Source: Multifurca ochricompacta
Lineage: Eukaryota > Basidiomycota > Agaricomycetes > Russulales > Russulaceae
Assembly: GCA_022496185.1 (NCBI GenBank)
Contig: WTXG01000085.1
Location: forward strand, 62,001-126,000
Length of the DNA: 64,000 nt
Direction: 5' to 3'
Made by a program: the position numbers and the translations under genes
Part shown: positions 52,745 through 64,000 of the stretch, in pieces
Numbering within the stretch: the first letter of the stretch is position 1
Layout: each line of letters begins with the position of its first letter
The notes under the pieces: generated by a model
Seen by the model: the letters and a program-made list of their open reading frames with translations, nothing else
Databases searched by the model: none
Told to the model about the DNA's origin: nothing

Positions 52745-55700
52745 TTAAGGGTGGTGTCGACCCTGACACCTAGAAAGGGCATCATAGTACTGTTTGACAA
52801 GGACAGGGGCATGGCAGTCAGAACTATCGACCCAAGAGTTTTCACTGGCAGGATAGCCGACCCAACTGACAAGGAATTGGAGCTTCTTAGATTTCCCAAA
52901 GAGCCAGTGATTTAGAATGGCTGCCACTTCAAACTCTTCTTCCTGATTAACAATATCAGGTGGGGGTCTGAGGTAATTGGGGCCATGTGCATCTGTTTCC
53001 AGATAGGGAGACAAAAGATCAATATGAAACACATTATGGATATTCATGTGGGAAGGCAGGGACAGGCGATAAGCTACAGGGGAGACACAGTCCAGGATTC
53101 GGAAGGGACCGTAGTGGCGAGGGGCTAGCTTAGCGGATGGGAAATGTGTCTTCAAATTTTTTCCTTTCGAGCCAAACCTGCATGCCCATGCCGAGCGGTG
53201 GGCATGTCGGCAGGGGTGTGGGAGCTCGGAAAGCAAGTTCTGCGTGAGCTCGTGCATTCGTAGGTCGCGGAGACGGATGTCAACCTGAGGAACGCTTGAC
53301 TTTGACAGTTGGCCGTTCCAATCAAATGAAATGCCGTGGATTAGTTGTGTGGTGACAGTTTGGATTTGTCATGTATCCATGAATTGTGGACGAATTCTGC
53401 TAGCGCAAGTAATCCGGCCATCAATGTTGATTTCACCCAGCCAAAGACGGAGATACTGTTCGAGCCAGAGATTCATGGCTCGCTCGAGCTGTCTGTCCAG
53501 GGGTGGAATGCGGTTGATAGGTTTTGAAGATGTTCAATACACGGGCGAGTTCACAAGAAAAGTGGGAGGTAAACCAGGGGGTCGCGATCAGAGATGACAT
53601 GCTTAGGGATGCCAAAGATTGGAAGACATGTCTGTAATACAGGGTAGTGACTCCTTCACCAGAGATATTTTTGAGCAGGGAATGAATATCGCTGATTTCA
53701 AACAGCCTTGATGACAATCGTAAGCACTGCATCATAGCGTCCTGAGGGCGGGAGATCGGTGATAAGGTCCATTGCTACATATTGAAATGGGCCAGCTGAG
53801 GTCGGCATGTCGAATGGAAATAGTGGGGCTTTCTTAGTTAGCTTTGGTTTACTTTCCTGACATTTGGCACAACCCTGGATGTAATCTCAGACAAATTCTT
53901 TCAGGCCATTGCCTTTGTATTCCGTTAGCACCTTTCTTATAGTCTTCTGATTCCTGGATGTCCTGCTAGAACGTGGTCGTGATGACGAGAGAGGATCTCA
54001 CGTCATTCAGCTATGTCCTCTGGGAATGGCATTTGGATGGTTGTATTGTTCGGAGAAATAATTGATCTGGTAAAACTGTAACTGTCTCATTATTGACCGC
54101 CCCCCTATCTGCATCAGGTCGGCATGAAGCATGTCTGCCACCATGTGAAGCTTTCCTGGGATGTGTTCTAGGGAGAAGTTGAAATTGGCAAGTTCTTGGA
54201 GCCAACGCACTTGATGTCAATTGAGTTTTTGCGGCTCTCTGAAATACTGGAGGTTGTTGTGATCTGTGCAGATCTGGACCTTGTGGCAAGCACCAAGGAG
54301 GTATTGGCCCATAAGCAAAATGCAACCATGATTGCGAATAATTCGCGGTCGTATATATCCCAATTATGTTGTTTCGTCTAATGTTTTCGAGAGATATGCA
54401 ACAGGGTGTAAATGTCCGTTGTGTCCCTTTGACTTAAGGTGGCACCAACAGCATATCTGGAGGCATCCATGTCTACAATGAAGGGTTGTTCAAAATCTGG
54501 TTGCGCGAGCACTGGTTGTGAGGTTATGCATTGTTTAAGAGTGTCAAATGTGTTCTGTTTGACATCCATCCACCTCCATGGGTTCTTTGCACTGGTGAGG
54601 GCATTTAGGGGTGCAGCTAATTTACTAAATCCCTGAATAAAGTGGTGATAGAACTGACAGAATCCTAAGAAAGATCAAACTTCTTTGACAGTGGTAGGGG
54701 TCTTCCATGTGGCACTCCTTGACCTTTACAGGATCCATATGTACTTGATTTGCTTTGAGTATAAGTCCCAGGTATTCTATTCGGTCTTGTTCGAAAGCGC
54801 ATTTTTCCGGCTTGAGATAAAGGTCTAGTCGACTTAGTTTATCGAGAACGCAATGCACTTTAGCCCTATGATTTGCAAGATTGTGATCGTATGAATTAAA
54901 ATATCATCCATGTAGACCGTAAACCAAGCTTTTCTGTTGGCGTCATGATCATTGAGTTCCTCTTTGAACTCAGCATTCATCATAGTTTGGAACATTGGGG
55001 GGAATTAGTTAGACCAAAAAACATAATTTGGCTCATAGAGGCCATGATTGGTTTTGAACGCGGCTTTCCATCGGTCTTCTGGAACAATTTGGATGTTGTT
55101 GTAACCCCAACAGACATCCATCTTAGTGAATAATGTGCTACCATGAACGCAGTCAATTAACTCTGGATAAGTGGGAGTGGGTATGTATTGGGATTGTCCA
55201 GCTATTGAGTTTACGATAGTCCTGAACCAGTCGGAGTTTTCCGTCCTTCTTTTTGATGAAGAAAAACAGAGACGCGTATGGTGATTTCAAGGCCGAGATG
55301 TAACCTTTCTGTAAATGTTCTTCCAGGAACTTGTTTAGGGCATCTTGTTCACCTGGTCCAAGTGGATAGATTTTACAATCTAATGTTGCAGGAGCATCAG
55401 ACTTCAATTCGATTTTGTGATCCCATGGTCGCTCAGCCGGGAATCTTTGAGCCTCTTGGTCACTGAATACCTTTTGGTGTCGATGATATTCCGGTGGAAC
55501 AATCTGATCCCAGGATCGTTCATTTTGTCTTTTGCTTTGATTGCTAATTCCTGTGCGATATTAAGTCATCTAATCTGTTCTATTGGCAATTCAAATCTGA
55601 GTTTGTCCGTAAGACGTCCTTTGGTCCAGTTGATCTGGGGGTTAGTTGCTGTGAACCAGGATATCCTAAGATTACTTCATTGGTCCAATTGAAGCCACAT

Positions 55701-55990
55701 AAAATCGATGTTGTTGTTCTCTATTATTTGTGACAACGAAGATCGACGCATTGTGTGATGTGCCAAGTCGCGTTGGGAGATCCATCGCGTTTTGCAGTTG
55801 CTTAGGGATGATTAATTGTTTTGTCAGGAGTCGGTATTTGATTATGGTTTTGAAATTTATAAAATTTTCTGTTGCTCCACTGTCTATGAGCGCATTTATG
55901 TTGGCCATTGGTTTCACCCCATGTAAAGGCACAATTACTGTCATTGCTCTAATAGGTGATCTAAATACATGGTGTGAGATTAGTGCTCAA
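52745..55990 (-). pseudogene. G5 pol: protease to chromodomain
   Basis: Protease IDSGATENFI (about 55896-55867). RT: KSPYASLFFFIKKKDGKLRL, QDYRKLNSW and the active site YMDD (about 54914-54903), then DLYLKPEKCAFEQDRIEYLG. RNase H: FIVDMDASRYAVGATLSQ. Integrase is badly frameshifted (HPRKASH.., 53735-53433). Chromodomain with FLVSWVGYPASENSWVD (about 52873-52823). Gag and protease are in one frame (unlike G3/G7), with two TGA at 56002 and about 55987 at former CGA sites. Many stops and shifts; inactive. Confidence 0.85.
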
Positions 55991-56001
55991 TGAAGGCCAC
56001 G

Positions 56002-57390
56002 TCATTCAAGGATATAAAAATCCTTGTCTCCCTTGAATTTACTTTGTAGGGTGAGGCATTGGTCATCATTCATGGACCTTAGGGCGTTGGCAAGGGCATT
56101 GACATCTATATTGGGGGCTTCCAGGGGTTTCTGTTCGTGAACTTTAGCGGGTACCGCCGCAGTCCCCTGGGGGACTTCGGTGATTGTGGCAGTCCAAGCT
56201 GGGCTACTGGTACTGGTGTTGTTATACATGCGTGGCTTCCTTTTTGGGCAATCTCTGACGAGATGTCCTTGACATCCACACTCGAAGCATTGACCATCTT
56301 TCTTATATTGTTCTTTTTCTTCAGTCGTGATTGCCTTTTTAATGACGTCGGCTCCTTGTGGGTTTGGGTCTGACTTGCGTTTTTTATAAAATGTGAATTT
56401 GTTACCTCAGGGTGGTGTATTTGTTGTTGACTGTGTGCTGAGGGCGTCTTTGCTATACAACCAGTTTGCGTGGTGTTTCCTAGCCGATGCTGCCGCTTCA
56501 TCAAAGGTCCGGGGTTGGTCAAACAGAAGCATAGTTTGGACTAATCGAGTGGGGAGTCCTTGGTGAAAGTATTGCCAAGCAGCTGGATCATCAATGTGGA
56601 GTTCGGCCCTTATAGCCAGCGTGCGAAACTCAGCGATGTATTCGTCGATATTAGAATCCCACATTTGTAAGCGATCTAGTGCTCGCAGTGCTTTCTGGGC
56701 AGCTGCCACGTCGGCCCACACTTTGCAGAATATTTGTCTAAATTTGTCCCAAATGTAGGGGACTCAGATGTTTCCTTCTTTGATATTGGTCAACCACTTG
56801 ATTTGGTCTACTACCCATCGATCCACTTGGGGCCCTCTTAGCAGCCCTAATGTAAATGTGACTCTCGTCCTCTCATTTTGAACCATGGCTACTGTTTCGT
56901 TTAGGCTGAAGAACAGTTCAAGTTTGGCAAACCAATCCATAGCTATGTCTCAGTTTCCGTCAAAGAAGGGTGGGGGTACACCTATCATGGGTCCTCCTGA
57001 ATATGTCATCCCTACTCCTGGAGTGGGGGTCCTTGTGGTGGTTCGTCAGGATTCCTTCCCGACATTCTGGTGGTAAGGGTTGGTCTATCTTGGGGCTTTG
57101 TTTGGGTCAACCAGTCTGTGACTCAATGGTTTCTTCCTCCATGGCCCTTTGTGCCTGCCTGGTGTTTGGTCTAGTCGTCATCGTGTGTGGGGTTGGTATT
57201 TCAGTGTCTTCATCATTCAGGGTGGGGCTATCTACTGCTGCAAGAAGAGCAAAGCAGTTATGGAATTTGATTGGTAAGTCGTTGTGCAACTGTGGTTCTA
57301 ATTCATCTGTTAGGTATCAGAGTGGGGACTGGTCTTCAAGAGATGCCTCTTCAGATGTTGGAGATTGGGGGTCATGCACTGAGTAAGACA
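56002..57390 (-). pseudogene. G5 gag
   Basis: The N-terminal part from about 57390 is (PTLNDEDTEIPTPHTMTTRP). The capsid region (56721-56407) has NIDEYIAEFRTLAIRAELHI and YFHQGLPTRLVQTML. The zinc knuckle CFECGCQGHLVRDC is at about 56290-56249, then a linker to FKGDKDFYILE. TGA/TAG stops and shifts near 57110-56760 break it. Confidence 0.8.
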
Positions 57391-57629
57391 TTGCGCTGTC
57401 GGGGTTTGGGCAAGGGACGTGGTGTCATCTCCTTGCAATACAGGTGAGAGTGTTTCGAGTGCTTGGTCACAGAAGTGTACTGATTGCGCACTGTTAAACA
57501 GCTTCTGGGATTGTTATTAGTTCTATGGTTGGGGTTCGGGTTCAGGTGTCAGGGCAAGGGACGTGTCGTTGTCACCTTGCGCATTTGGTGGGTTCTAGTG
57601 TCTTTCTGATTGTACGAAGTCTGTTCTAA

Positions 57630-58143
57630 TGTCACAGTTAGGTGTGGAACTGTGTCGGGTCAGATGGGAGCAAGTCTTCCAAGTCAAGGCAAGATTCAAG
57701 GTTACAATATAGTTCTGGTCAGCCCACAACAAAGTCGAAGGGCATGTGCGCGAGAGTCAAGGTTGACGGCAGAGACGCTCAGTCCTGCAACAAGTTCTTA
57801 TGACAAAGGCTCTCCAAGTGCATCTTGGAGAGTTCAAGGGGGGGAGAGGTCTTTAGTAGAGGGATTCTAGAGAAGTCAAAGCACCTTGGATTGGACACAA
57901 GAGAACAGACTTAGTCTGTCTCTCTATTCTAGTAGGTCCTTAAGTACATGTGGAGTAGCTATGTCATAGTATAGAGAAGATTCTAGTACTATGAAGTAAT
58001 GTCTAGAGGTTGCGCAGTAGAACATACTAGACTCCAGTAGAGGGAGGAGTTGGATCCTCAGTAAGCAGTATTGAAACAAGAAAGGTATGATGAAAATGTA
58101 TAGTCCACTGTCTAACTGAAACAAGGCCCCTTTATCTGTCACA
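57630..58143 (-). repeat. G5 5' LTR
   Basis: 514 bp, matches 50964-51479; followed by the target duplication GGGAT. Confidence 0.93.
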
Positions 58144-59161
58144 GGGATTCCAACCCAGTATATACTCCTCTACCCTCTGGTGTGGATGTTCATTTGGTCA
58201 AGTTTGAAGACCAGGCATCTACTTCTGACATTAAGAAGTATCAGCAGTTAATGGGGTCTCTGCTTTGGGTGCAGATTGGAAGCAGACCTGACATTAGTTT
58301 TGCTGTTGCATGCCTTAGTCAATTCACTTCCAACCCTTCCCAGCAGCACATGCAACTAGCAAAGTATGTCTTAGCTTATCTAAATGCTACAAAAGACTAC
58401 AAGTTGTGCTACTCTGGAGGGAATGGTGAAGTTGGCCTTCATGGCTATGCAGATTCCTCATGGGGAGATCAAGAGGACCACCACTCCACCTCAGGCTATG
58501 TCTTTTTCCTTGCTAATGGAGCCATTAGTTGGTGCTCTAGGAAACAAAAGACAGTAGCACAGTCCACCACAGAAGCCAAGTATATGAGCCTTGCTGAGGC
58601 TTCAAATCAGGCTGCATGGTATAGGACTTTCATGCAGGAACTGGGTTATGAAGTATCTTCACCCATACACCTGCATTGTGACAACAAGGGTGCTGTACAT
58701 TTAGCATTAAACCCTGTCACAGGAAGGTGATCAAAGCACATACCAATAAAGTACCATGCCATTAGGGAGTATGTAGAATCACACCAAGTTGAGTTGGTGT
58801 GAACTCCTACTGGAGAGATGCTGGCAGATGGTCTTACAAAGTCCCTGCCAAGATCATCTTTTGATCTCATGGTAACTGGATTTGGACTAGTGCTGGAATG
58901 AAGAGCTGTAATCTGGAGACTTTGAACACCAGTCTCACTTTCCCACCACTTGAGCATGTTCTTGACCTCAAGAGTGATGCAAGAAGTGTGTAGAGTTTCA
59001 GTTTGCATAAGCAAATCACCTCAATATGCCTCTGAGAACCCTACACTTCTCATTGACTCATCTCATTCTCAACTTTGACAACCTGAGACATGGTCATGAT
59101 GATATGCTCATTCAATTTGTTCCATCTTTATTTTTGATCTGATGCCTTCACCATGGAGGGA

Positions 59162-59674
59162 TGTTGACACAGGACATGTCTGGAGATGCTTCAGGCATCT
59201 AAGGATCGCTTCAGCTGTAGATTAGATTAGATTAGGTTCCGGAGTATTGGACTTTTTATGATATCTTTATTACATTTTTTCTCACCTTACTCAGCTGATT
59301 AGTGATGGACTTAGTAATGCACAGTATAGCATGTGATTCTCTTCTGGCCAATGGCCTTTATCCCTCTTTGTCTATTGTCTAGCACTTGTGGACTTATTCC
59401 CAGTGTGCACAGACCATTTCCCCTGGCCCCCATGGGTATACAAGGGTGTCTGTTTTGTCTCTTACACTTCAGAGTTCCTTCTATCTCTGAAGTGTAAGTC
59501 CTATCCTCTTTACTCTCTACTTCCTTTAGACTAATGCTCTATGTAGTACTTGTCTTTTCTAGGTCAGTAGTATAGTAATTATATGGTTCCTTCTATCTCT
59601 GAAGTTACTTGTCTTTTCTAGCCTCACTGCTAACTAACCACAGTCAGTATAACCAGCAGCATGATTGTTTGACA
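59162..59674 (+). repeat. Copia-2 3' LTR
   Basis: TGTTGACACAGGACATG.. to ..CATGATTGTTTGACA, 513 bp, directly after the purine-rich CATGGAGGGA and downstream of the Copia-2 pol in the same orientation. The matching 5' LTR is not present, so the element is 5'-truncated. Confidence 0.9.
59461..59498 (+). promoter_or_regulatory. Copia-2 LTR start-site hairpin (copy 6)
   Basis: CTTACACTTCAGAG / CTCTGAAGTGTAAG, loop TTCCTTCTAT. The TATA-like box here is GTATACAAGGGTG, one base changed. Confidence 0.75.
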
Positions 59675-61007
59675 GGTAACTCCTTGAATCCTTTTAGTCA
59701 TCCTTTCTATAACATTTTGCCATCATTCTGGTGCATTTTTATTCCACTCCTCCACCACCCTCTCCCACAACTCAGGTACCCCCTTGACTGGTTAAGAACC
59801 TTCTTCAGATCCACCCAGAGGTGTCCAATGGGGCTAATATTTCAAGGGATTGGGCTATCCATACCAGGCTTCAATATTCCTGTCTTAAAACTGCTGGCTT
59901 GCCTTCTTGGAATTGTGTTTTGGGTCATTGTCCTGCTGAAACATGGTTTCACCCTCCACCATTTCCAACTTTTCAAACCTTTCCACCACTCTGCCATCCA
60001 AAATATCATGGTACTGGCATGGATTCATGATCCCTAACCCCTGTAAGCATTCCTAGTCTATTTCACCCCATACAAGACACATACCATAAAGTTCTTCCTC
60101 CTCCATGCTTGACTGTCAGGGTGATGGTTCTATCAGAGGGTGGTTCTCCCTTGTTTTTCCAAGTATAACTCCTTCTGTCTGAACCAATTCTGTTCATTAT
60201 GGTCTCACCTAAACATGAAATCATCTTCCAATCATTCACTGTCCAATTTTCATGGTATTTGGCAAAAAGAAGATAGTCCAGTTTATGAGCCTTCTTAAGC
60301 AAAGGTTGTCTCTGCTTGAAAATGGAGTGAAATTTGTCTTCCTTGAGTGCATTGCTGAGTGTTTGAGGTGTGATATAATTGGAAAGTGTGTTGTTGATGA
60401 AATGTATGGCTTGCACAACATTATCAAGCTTTCTGGTGGTGATTTGATGAATAATTGAACCTGTTATGGTGAGACAGCTTAGAAGGATGTACACCCTTGT
60501 TGTTTTCTTTATCCCCATCCATTTCATTTTGATGATACCTATTGTAGACTTTCCTACACCAGTTTTGGACAGTATTTGAGGGCCAGAATAAGGCTGTTAA
60601 AGAAGAGAAGTGAGAGTAGAGTGGTTCTGTTCAGTTGTAGGTTTGATGAGGTAAGGAAGGGAAGAAAGAGTATTTGAAATGATGGACAGATGGCAAAAGG
60701 TTATAGAAAGGATGAATAAAAGGATTCAAGGAGTTACCAAGGCAAAAAGGGGTGAAATAAAGTAGTAATTGGGCAGATAGTGGATTTAAAATGCAGGTCA
60801 AAAAACTGTCCTGATGTTTGATTGATTTGATCTGATCATAAAATGCTTATATAATGGCCCATTGATTTGATCTTCATTGCACATGGTAGCCAGGAAGCAG
60901 GGCATTCAGACATACAGCCACACCATAACCAGATTCCTAAATTCCTTGGTGTTATAGTGTGAATACTAGAAATGGTGCAAATATTGGGATAATTTTATGA
61001 CCCACTG
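59675..61007 (-). mobile_element. Tc1-B, single (not inverted) copy, 3' end truncated
   Basis: The right end ..TTATGACCCACTG/TA (61007-61009) is the Tc1-B terminus, with the 222 bp terminal unit 60786-61007 as at 13963-14176. The left end is cut by the Copia-2 LTR (GGTAACTCCTTGAATCC follows directly). The transposase lies on the minus strand. It shows the normal order against which the foldback copy is judged. Confidence 0.8.
59690..60527 (-). pseudogene. Tc1-B transposase
   Basis: From 60527: HTH region (ITTRKLDNVVQAIHFINN, TPQTLSNALKEDKFHSIF), then ENWTVNDWKMISCLGETIMN (first DDE block, Asp position changed), KNKGEPPSDR and KHGGG, to about 60063. After a frame break the C-terminal block FQQDNDPKHNSKKA lies at about 59950-59909. 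Stops and shifts disable it. Confidence 0.78.
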
Positions 61008-61009
61008 TA

Positions 61010-61540
61010 GAGTGGTTGGTAAGATGAAATGAGTGTGTTTGTTAGGAACAGAAAAAAGGAATGGAACAGCTAGTGATTAAAATGCCAAAAGAGTAAGTAG
61101 GAATAGAAGTAGTGATCACCAAAGGTTTTCATACACATATGGGTAAGTCCCATAGGTTTTGACAGGTGCAGGTATGGGTATACAACTCCCAACCTGCTAG
61201 AAACCCATCCCTATACTATACAGCTAGAAACATATGATACCACAATGTATGACTTTTTCTCCTCATTTACTGTTACTAGCCTCAAACCTTAACAGCACCC
61301 TTAGCATGGTGATGTTATACTTCTTTATATCTATTTAAATTCCCATGAGCTCAAGCTGTATTCCTTAGTCTTGAACTTCTGTGTTCTATGTAGCTCTGTG
61401 ACCTGGAATCTTCTCTCTTTACTTGAGCTGCATGCTAAGTAACTGCCTCACTCCCTGAATGATTAGACTTTAAGTCAACAAACTGAGCTTCAAACATAAC
61501 ATAAGCTCAAGACTAAACCAGAAACTTTTGAACAGAAACC
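61010..61540. other. Non-coding interval with a hAT1 end fragment and gypsy leader
   Basis: 61112-61219 (AGTGATCACCAAAGGTTTTC, GGGTAAGTCCCATAGG, then CAACTCCCAACCTGC) is a decayed hAT1 end. 61220-61540 is AT-rich and leads into the gag ATG of G8; it may contain that element's LTR end (TATTTAAAT near 61330), but no second LTR copy is available to compare. No gene is seen. Confidence 0.45.
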
Positions 61541-62997
61541 ATGTCCACACCTATGAACCCTGCTCCTGCCACCCCTGCTGCTCCCATTACCCCCATAACA
61601 AACATACATATGACCCTCCCATTCCCACTGACCCCCAGACCAATTGATGATATCCCTCTGCTGGAACAATTGAACACCCACTGGATTGACGTTTCCTCCC
61701 TAACTGCTAATGTACCTTGGACTGGCTATTTCGCCACAACAGGACAAAGACTTATCCCTATCGAACGATACAATGGCCTCTGGTTTGAGCTTGCCTTCTT
61801 TGCCTCAGTCAACTCATATCAGGCTATTTGTTTAGCCTGAGCCTCTTTCAACCTCCCTCATGTCCCCAAAATACCCATCAACATACAACTACTCATTGAT
61901 TCCTCCCTAGACAGTGGTGACACACAGACAACAATGACTAATTCAGTCCCAAGTCCAGGACAAAATGATAGACGCTTGGAAGGAATGATAGCAGTCCATT
62001 TTAAAGGTGACAGAACCCAATCTGAACACTTCCTTTCTGTATTTCACCAGTATATGAGTATAAATGATCAAGCCAAAATCACATGCAACCCATTGAAGAA
62101 ATTGCACTTCTTTATACAGCAAATGGAAGGACCACTAGTGCAAACCTTTCAACTTGGTATGATTAATGACCTCTGAGCAATTGCAACTGGAAAAATGAAA
62201 ATCACACAACCAACACCCTGGGAATATACTGAAGAAAAATTTAAAGCATCATACTTTGACTTTGGCATCAAAGGATGAGCTTACAATGACCTAAGGAAAT
62301 TACAGATGACTGGTGGAAGAATTGATGAATATTTGACAAATTTTGCATCCTTAGTCACTTGTTCTGAGGTCCACCCAAATGATGCCAGTACCCTATGCCT
62401 TTTTGCATCTGGACTTCAAGGAGATTTAGCAAAGAACTGTGTCCTTTGTCATTGACCGACAACTTTGCAGGAATGGGGACTTGCAGCACAACAGGAGAAT
62501 ATGGCTTATCTCACCATCAGGATGATCAAACAAGATCAACACAATCATGGAACTCGACCCTCTACCCCATTTACACCTAGCCCAGCAACAACTTCTAATA
62601 CCCCATTTTGGCACTGCCCTGCAAATCAACGACCAAATCAAACACAACCTCCACAAGACCTGGATGCAATGGATATTGATGTTATTTGATGTGCTGTCAC
62701 AGATGAAGATAAGGAGTGATGCAAGCACAAGGGTCTTTGCTTTTTCTGTATGAAGAAGGGCCATCTTTCATGAGACTGCCCCCACAAGAAACCTTGTATT
62801 GCCACTGCAACAGTCAATACCCTGACCACTCCCACAACATTCACAACAACCCCCATGACACTGGTTTCCACTCTACAAACTGCACCAAAAAAATCTAATG
62901 CCAAACAAATCATGGCCCTCCTCAAACAAATGACCCCAGAAGAAGAAGAGGAAGTTCAAGCATTATTAGATAAAGAGTCGGGTTTTCTGCCAGCCTG
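61541..62997 (+). pseudogene. G8 gypsy gag
   Basis: It starts MSTPMNPAPATPAAP at 61541. Capsid region about 61980-62460 (DRTQSEHFLSVFHQYMSIND, NDASTLCLFASGLQGDLAKN). Zinc knuckle CFFCMKKGHLS.DC (about 62741-62782) has TGA at the Arg position. Other TGA near 61838, 62174, 62276, 62453, 62686 and 62716 are also likely former CGA. The last codons GGGTTTT (62980-62986) are in the right frame for a -1 ribosomal slip, and the protease frame is -1. Confidence 0.82.
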
Positions 62998-64000
62998 AAG
63001 GGATGTCCCACCCTTAAGGCCATTGTAGATCAGTTTGTACCTAAAGCTCTCAGAATACAAACATCATTTTCTACTATTGGGACTGTATCTGCACTTGTTG
63101 ATAGTGGTGCAACTGAAAATTTTATTCATCAAAAGTTTATCTCACAACATCACCTCCTCACCAAACCTCTCCCTACTCCAAAAACAATCTCAAATGTTGA
63201 CAGTTCTCTGAATGCTGCTGGTTCCATCTCTTGTTTCCTCCCTTGTACAGTCCACACTGGCTCTAAAACCTGCTCATTCAATTTCTTCATTACAGATCTT
63301 GGCAGTGAAGACATCATCTTGGGCTACCCTTGGCTTGCTTGTACTTCACCAACTATTACCTGGCCAACCACATCCATCCAGGAGCACATCTGTATTCTTC
63401 TGCAGGGGCAAAATTCAACTTCATCACCCTCTCCAATACCCCACTACATTAACTCTACTACTTTAGGACTACTGCCTGGCAAAGAACTCATCATGTGCCT
63501 GTCACCTGCCACTGAACTAGCCATGCAACAACAACCTTCTTCAGAAGTCACAATCCCTGAACAGTATCAATGCTTTGCTAAGGTCTTCTCGGAAGATGCT
63601 GCACTATGCTTCCCTGATGTGTGACAATGGGATCACGCCATCAATCTAAAACCCAATGCTCCTACAACACTTGACTGTAAGATTTACCTGCTTAACCCAG
63701 CTGAACAAATTGCATTAGAAGAATTCCTACATGAACACTTATCAAAAGGCTACATCCACAAATCCAAATCCCAGTACACATTGCCATTCTTCTTTGTAAA
63801 GAAGAAAGATGGTAGCAAACTATGACTGGTGCAAGACTATCGAAAGCTAAATGAACACACTCTCCAAAATACATATCCCCTCCCTCTCATTGACAAACTA
63901 ATTGCCAAGGTACAACATATGACACTATTTACCAAGTTTGATGTTTGATGGGGTTATAACAATGTATGTATCAAAGAAGGTGACCAATGGAAGGCCACTT
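62983..64000 (+). pseudogene. G8 pol (protease and RT start), continues past window
   Basis: In the -1 frame to gag: protease VDSGATENFIHQKFIS (about 63097-63144) and EDIILGYPWLACTSP. Then the RT entry LDCKIYLLNPAEQIALEEFL, FFFVKKKDGSKL.LVQDYRKL (TGA at the Arg position). It closes with FTKFDV.WGYNNVCIKEGDQ at the window edge. TGA at 63622, 63823 and 63946 (approx.) replaces Arg codons. Confidence 0.85.

Larger units (their letters stand above)
50964..58143 (-). mobile_element. G5, full-length chromodomain Ty3/gypsy retrotransposon
   Basis: LTRs 50964-51479 and 57630-58143 (TGTCACAGTTAGG.. to ..TTTATCTGTCACA) with a perfect target duplication GGGAT (50959-50963, 58144-58148) in the Copia-2 RT gene. 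A polypurine tract (minus AAAAGGGGTGA) abuts the left LTR. Internal genes on the minus strand run gag, protease, RT, RNase H, integrase, chromodomain, then a long open tail. LTR-LTR differences are mostly at CpG (for example GTGCGGAAC / GTGTGGAAC). Confidence 0.94.
49646..58901 (+). pseudogene. Copia-2 pol 3' part: RT and RNase H, twice interrupted
   Basis: RT block 1 (49646-50108): GRKAVKSKWVFKLKADGHFH, FSPVARFESLRLLLVL, EIHQMDVKLAFLHGDLDEEI, ALYGLKQASQAWN. Block 2 (50743-50963): FIILYVDDIAILG with the YVDD active site, DLGEIQSYLGVNITRD, VERFGMG. Block 3 (58149-58901): NPVYTPLPSGVDVHL.., RNase H with GYADSSWGDQEDHHSTSGYV and KTVAQSTTEAKYMSLAEASN, then LADGLTKSLP at the C-terminus. A 626 bp insertion and the 7.18 kb G5 separate the blocks. 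TGA near 58728 and 58801 replaces Arg. Gag, protease and integrase are missing 5' of 49646. The reading frame is otherwise well kept. Confidence 0.9.

Overview
This window looks like a transposon-only (probably heterochromatic) island from a filamentous fungus, most likely a basidiomycete of the Agaricomycetes. The clues are 45-70 bp GT..AG introns in the only recognisable multi-exon gene, chromodomain Ty3/gypsy elements, Ty1/copia elements, Tc1-like and hAT DNA transposons, and a Tad-like LINE tail. The genus is not identifiable by eye. I see no host housekeeping gene, rRNA, tRNA or CRISPR array. Most coding sequence is decayed, mainly by in-frame TGA where relatives have Arg (CGA to TGA), the pattern expected from deamination of methylated CpG.

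Layout. 1-11,000 is a nested stack. A gypsy gag remnant is split by a Copia-2 solo LTR (target-site duplication, TSD, ACCAC). That LTR is split by a 7.15 kb hAT element (TSD GTTAGTGG) and by a gypsy LTR (TSD ACAAT), and the gypsy LTR carries a fourth LTR (TSD AGCGT). The hAT element carries a copia solo LTR and a LINE tail. 11,605-13,906 is a young, internally deleted copia element (TSD AGGAG). 13,963-16,755 holds inverted-duplicated (foldback) Tc1-like elements, one inside another. 16,756-18,181 is a non-autonomous hAT. 18,182-37,895 is one gypsy gag-protease remnant (G0) hit by two whole chromodomain gypsy elements (G3 on plus, G7 on minus) and a solo LTR. 37,896-43,510 is a 5.6 kb palindrome: two convergent Copia-2 LTRs and leaders flank an inverted-duplicated Tc1-like element. 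43,511-45,218 is another gag-protease remnant. 45,219-49,062 holds long minus-strand open frames of unknown family. 49,063-59,674 is a Copia-2 solo LTR and a Copia-2 pol into which a 7.18 kb gypsy (G5, minus) has inserted. 59,675-61,007 is a Tc1-like copy, and 61,541-64,000 is a further gypsy (G8) running off the window.

The most interesting signals are: (i) the pol polyproteins of G3 and G7 continue beyond the chromodomain into a 400-residue tail with tandem CCHC zinc knuckles, and a related tail is still open in G5; (ii) three of the four Tc1-like loci are inverted duplications, one placed between inward-facing LTR promoters, so transcripts would fold into long dsRNA, a possible natural silencing locus; (iii) Copia-2 LTRs keep a 14 bp hairpin stem just after the TATA box while the loop varies. 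Element names (hAT1, Copia-1/2, G0-G9, Tc1-A/B/C, LTR3/4/5, MITE-2) are local labels used only in this report.
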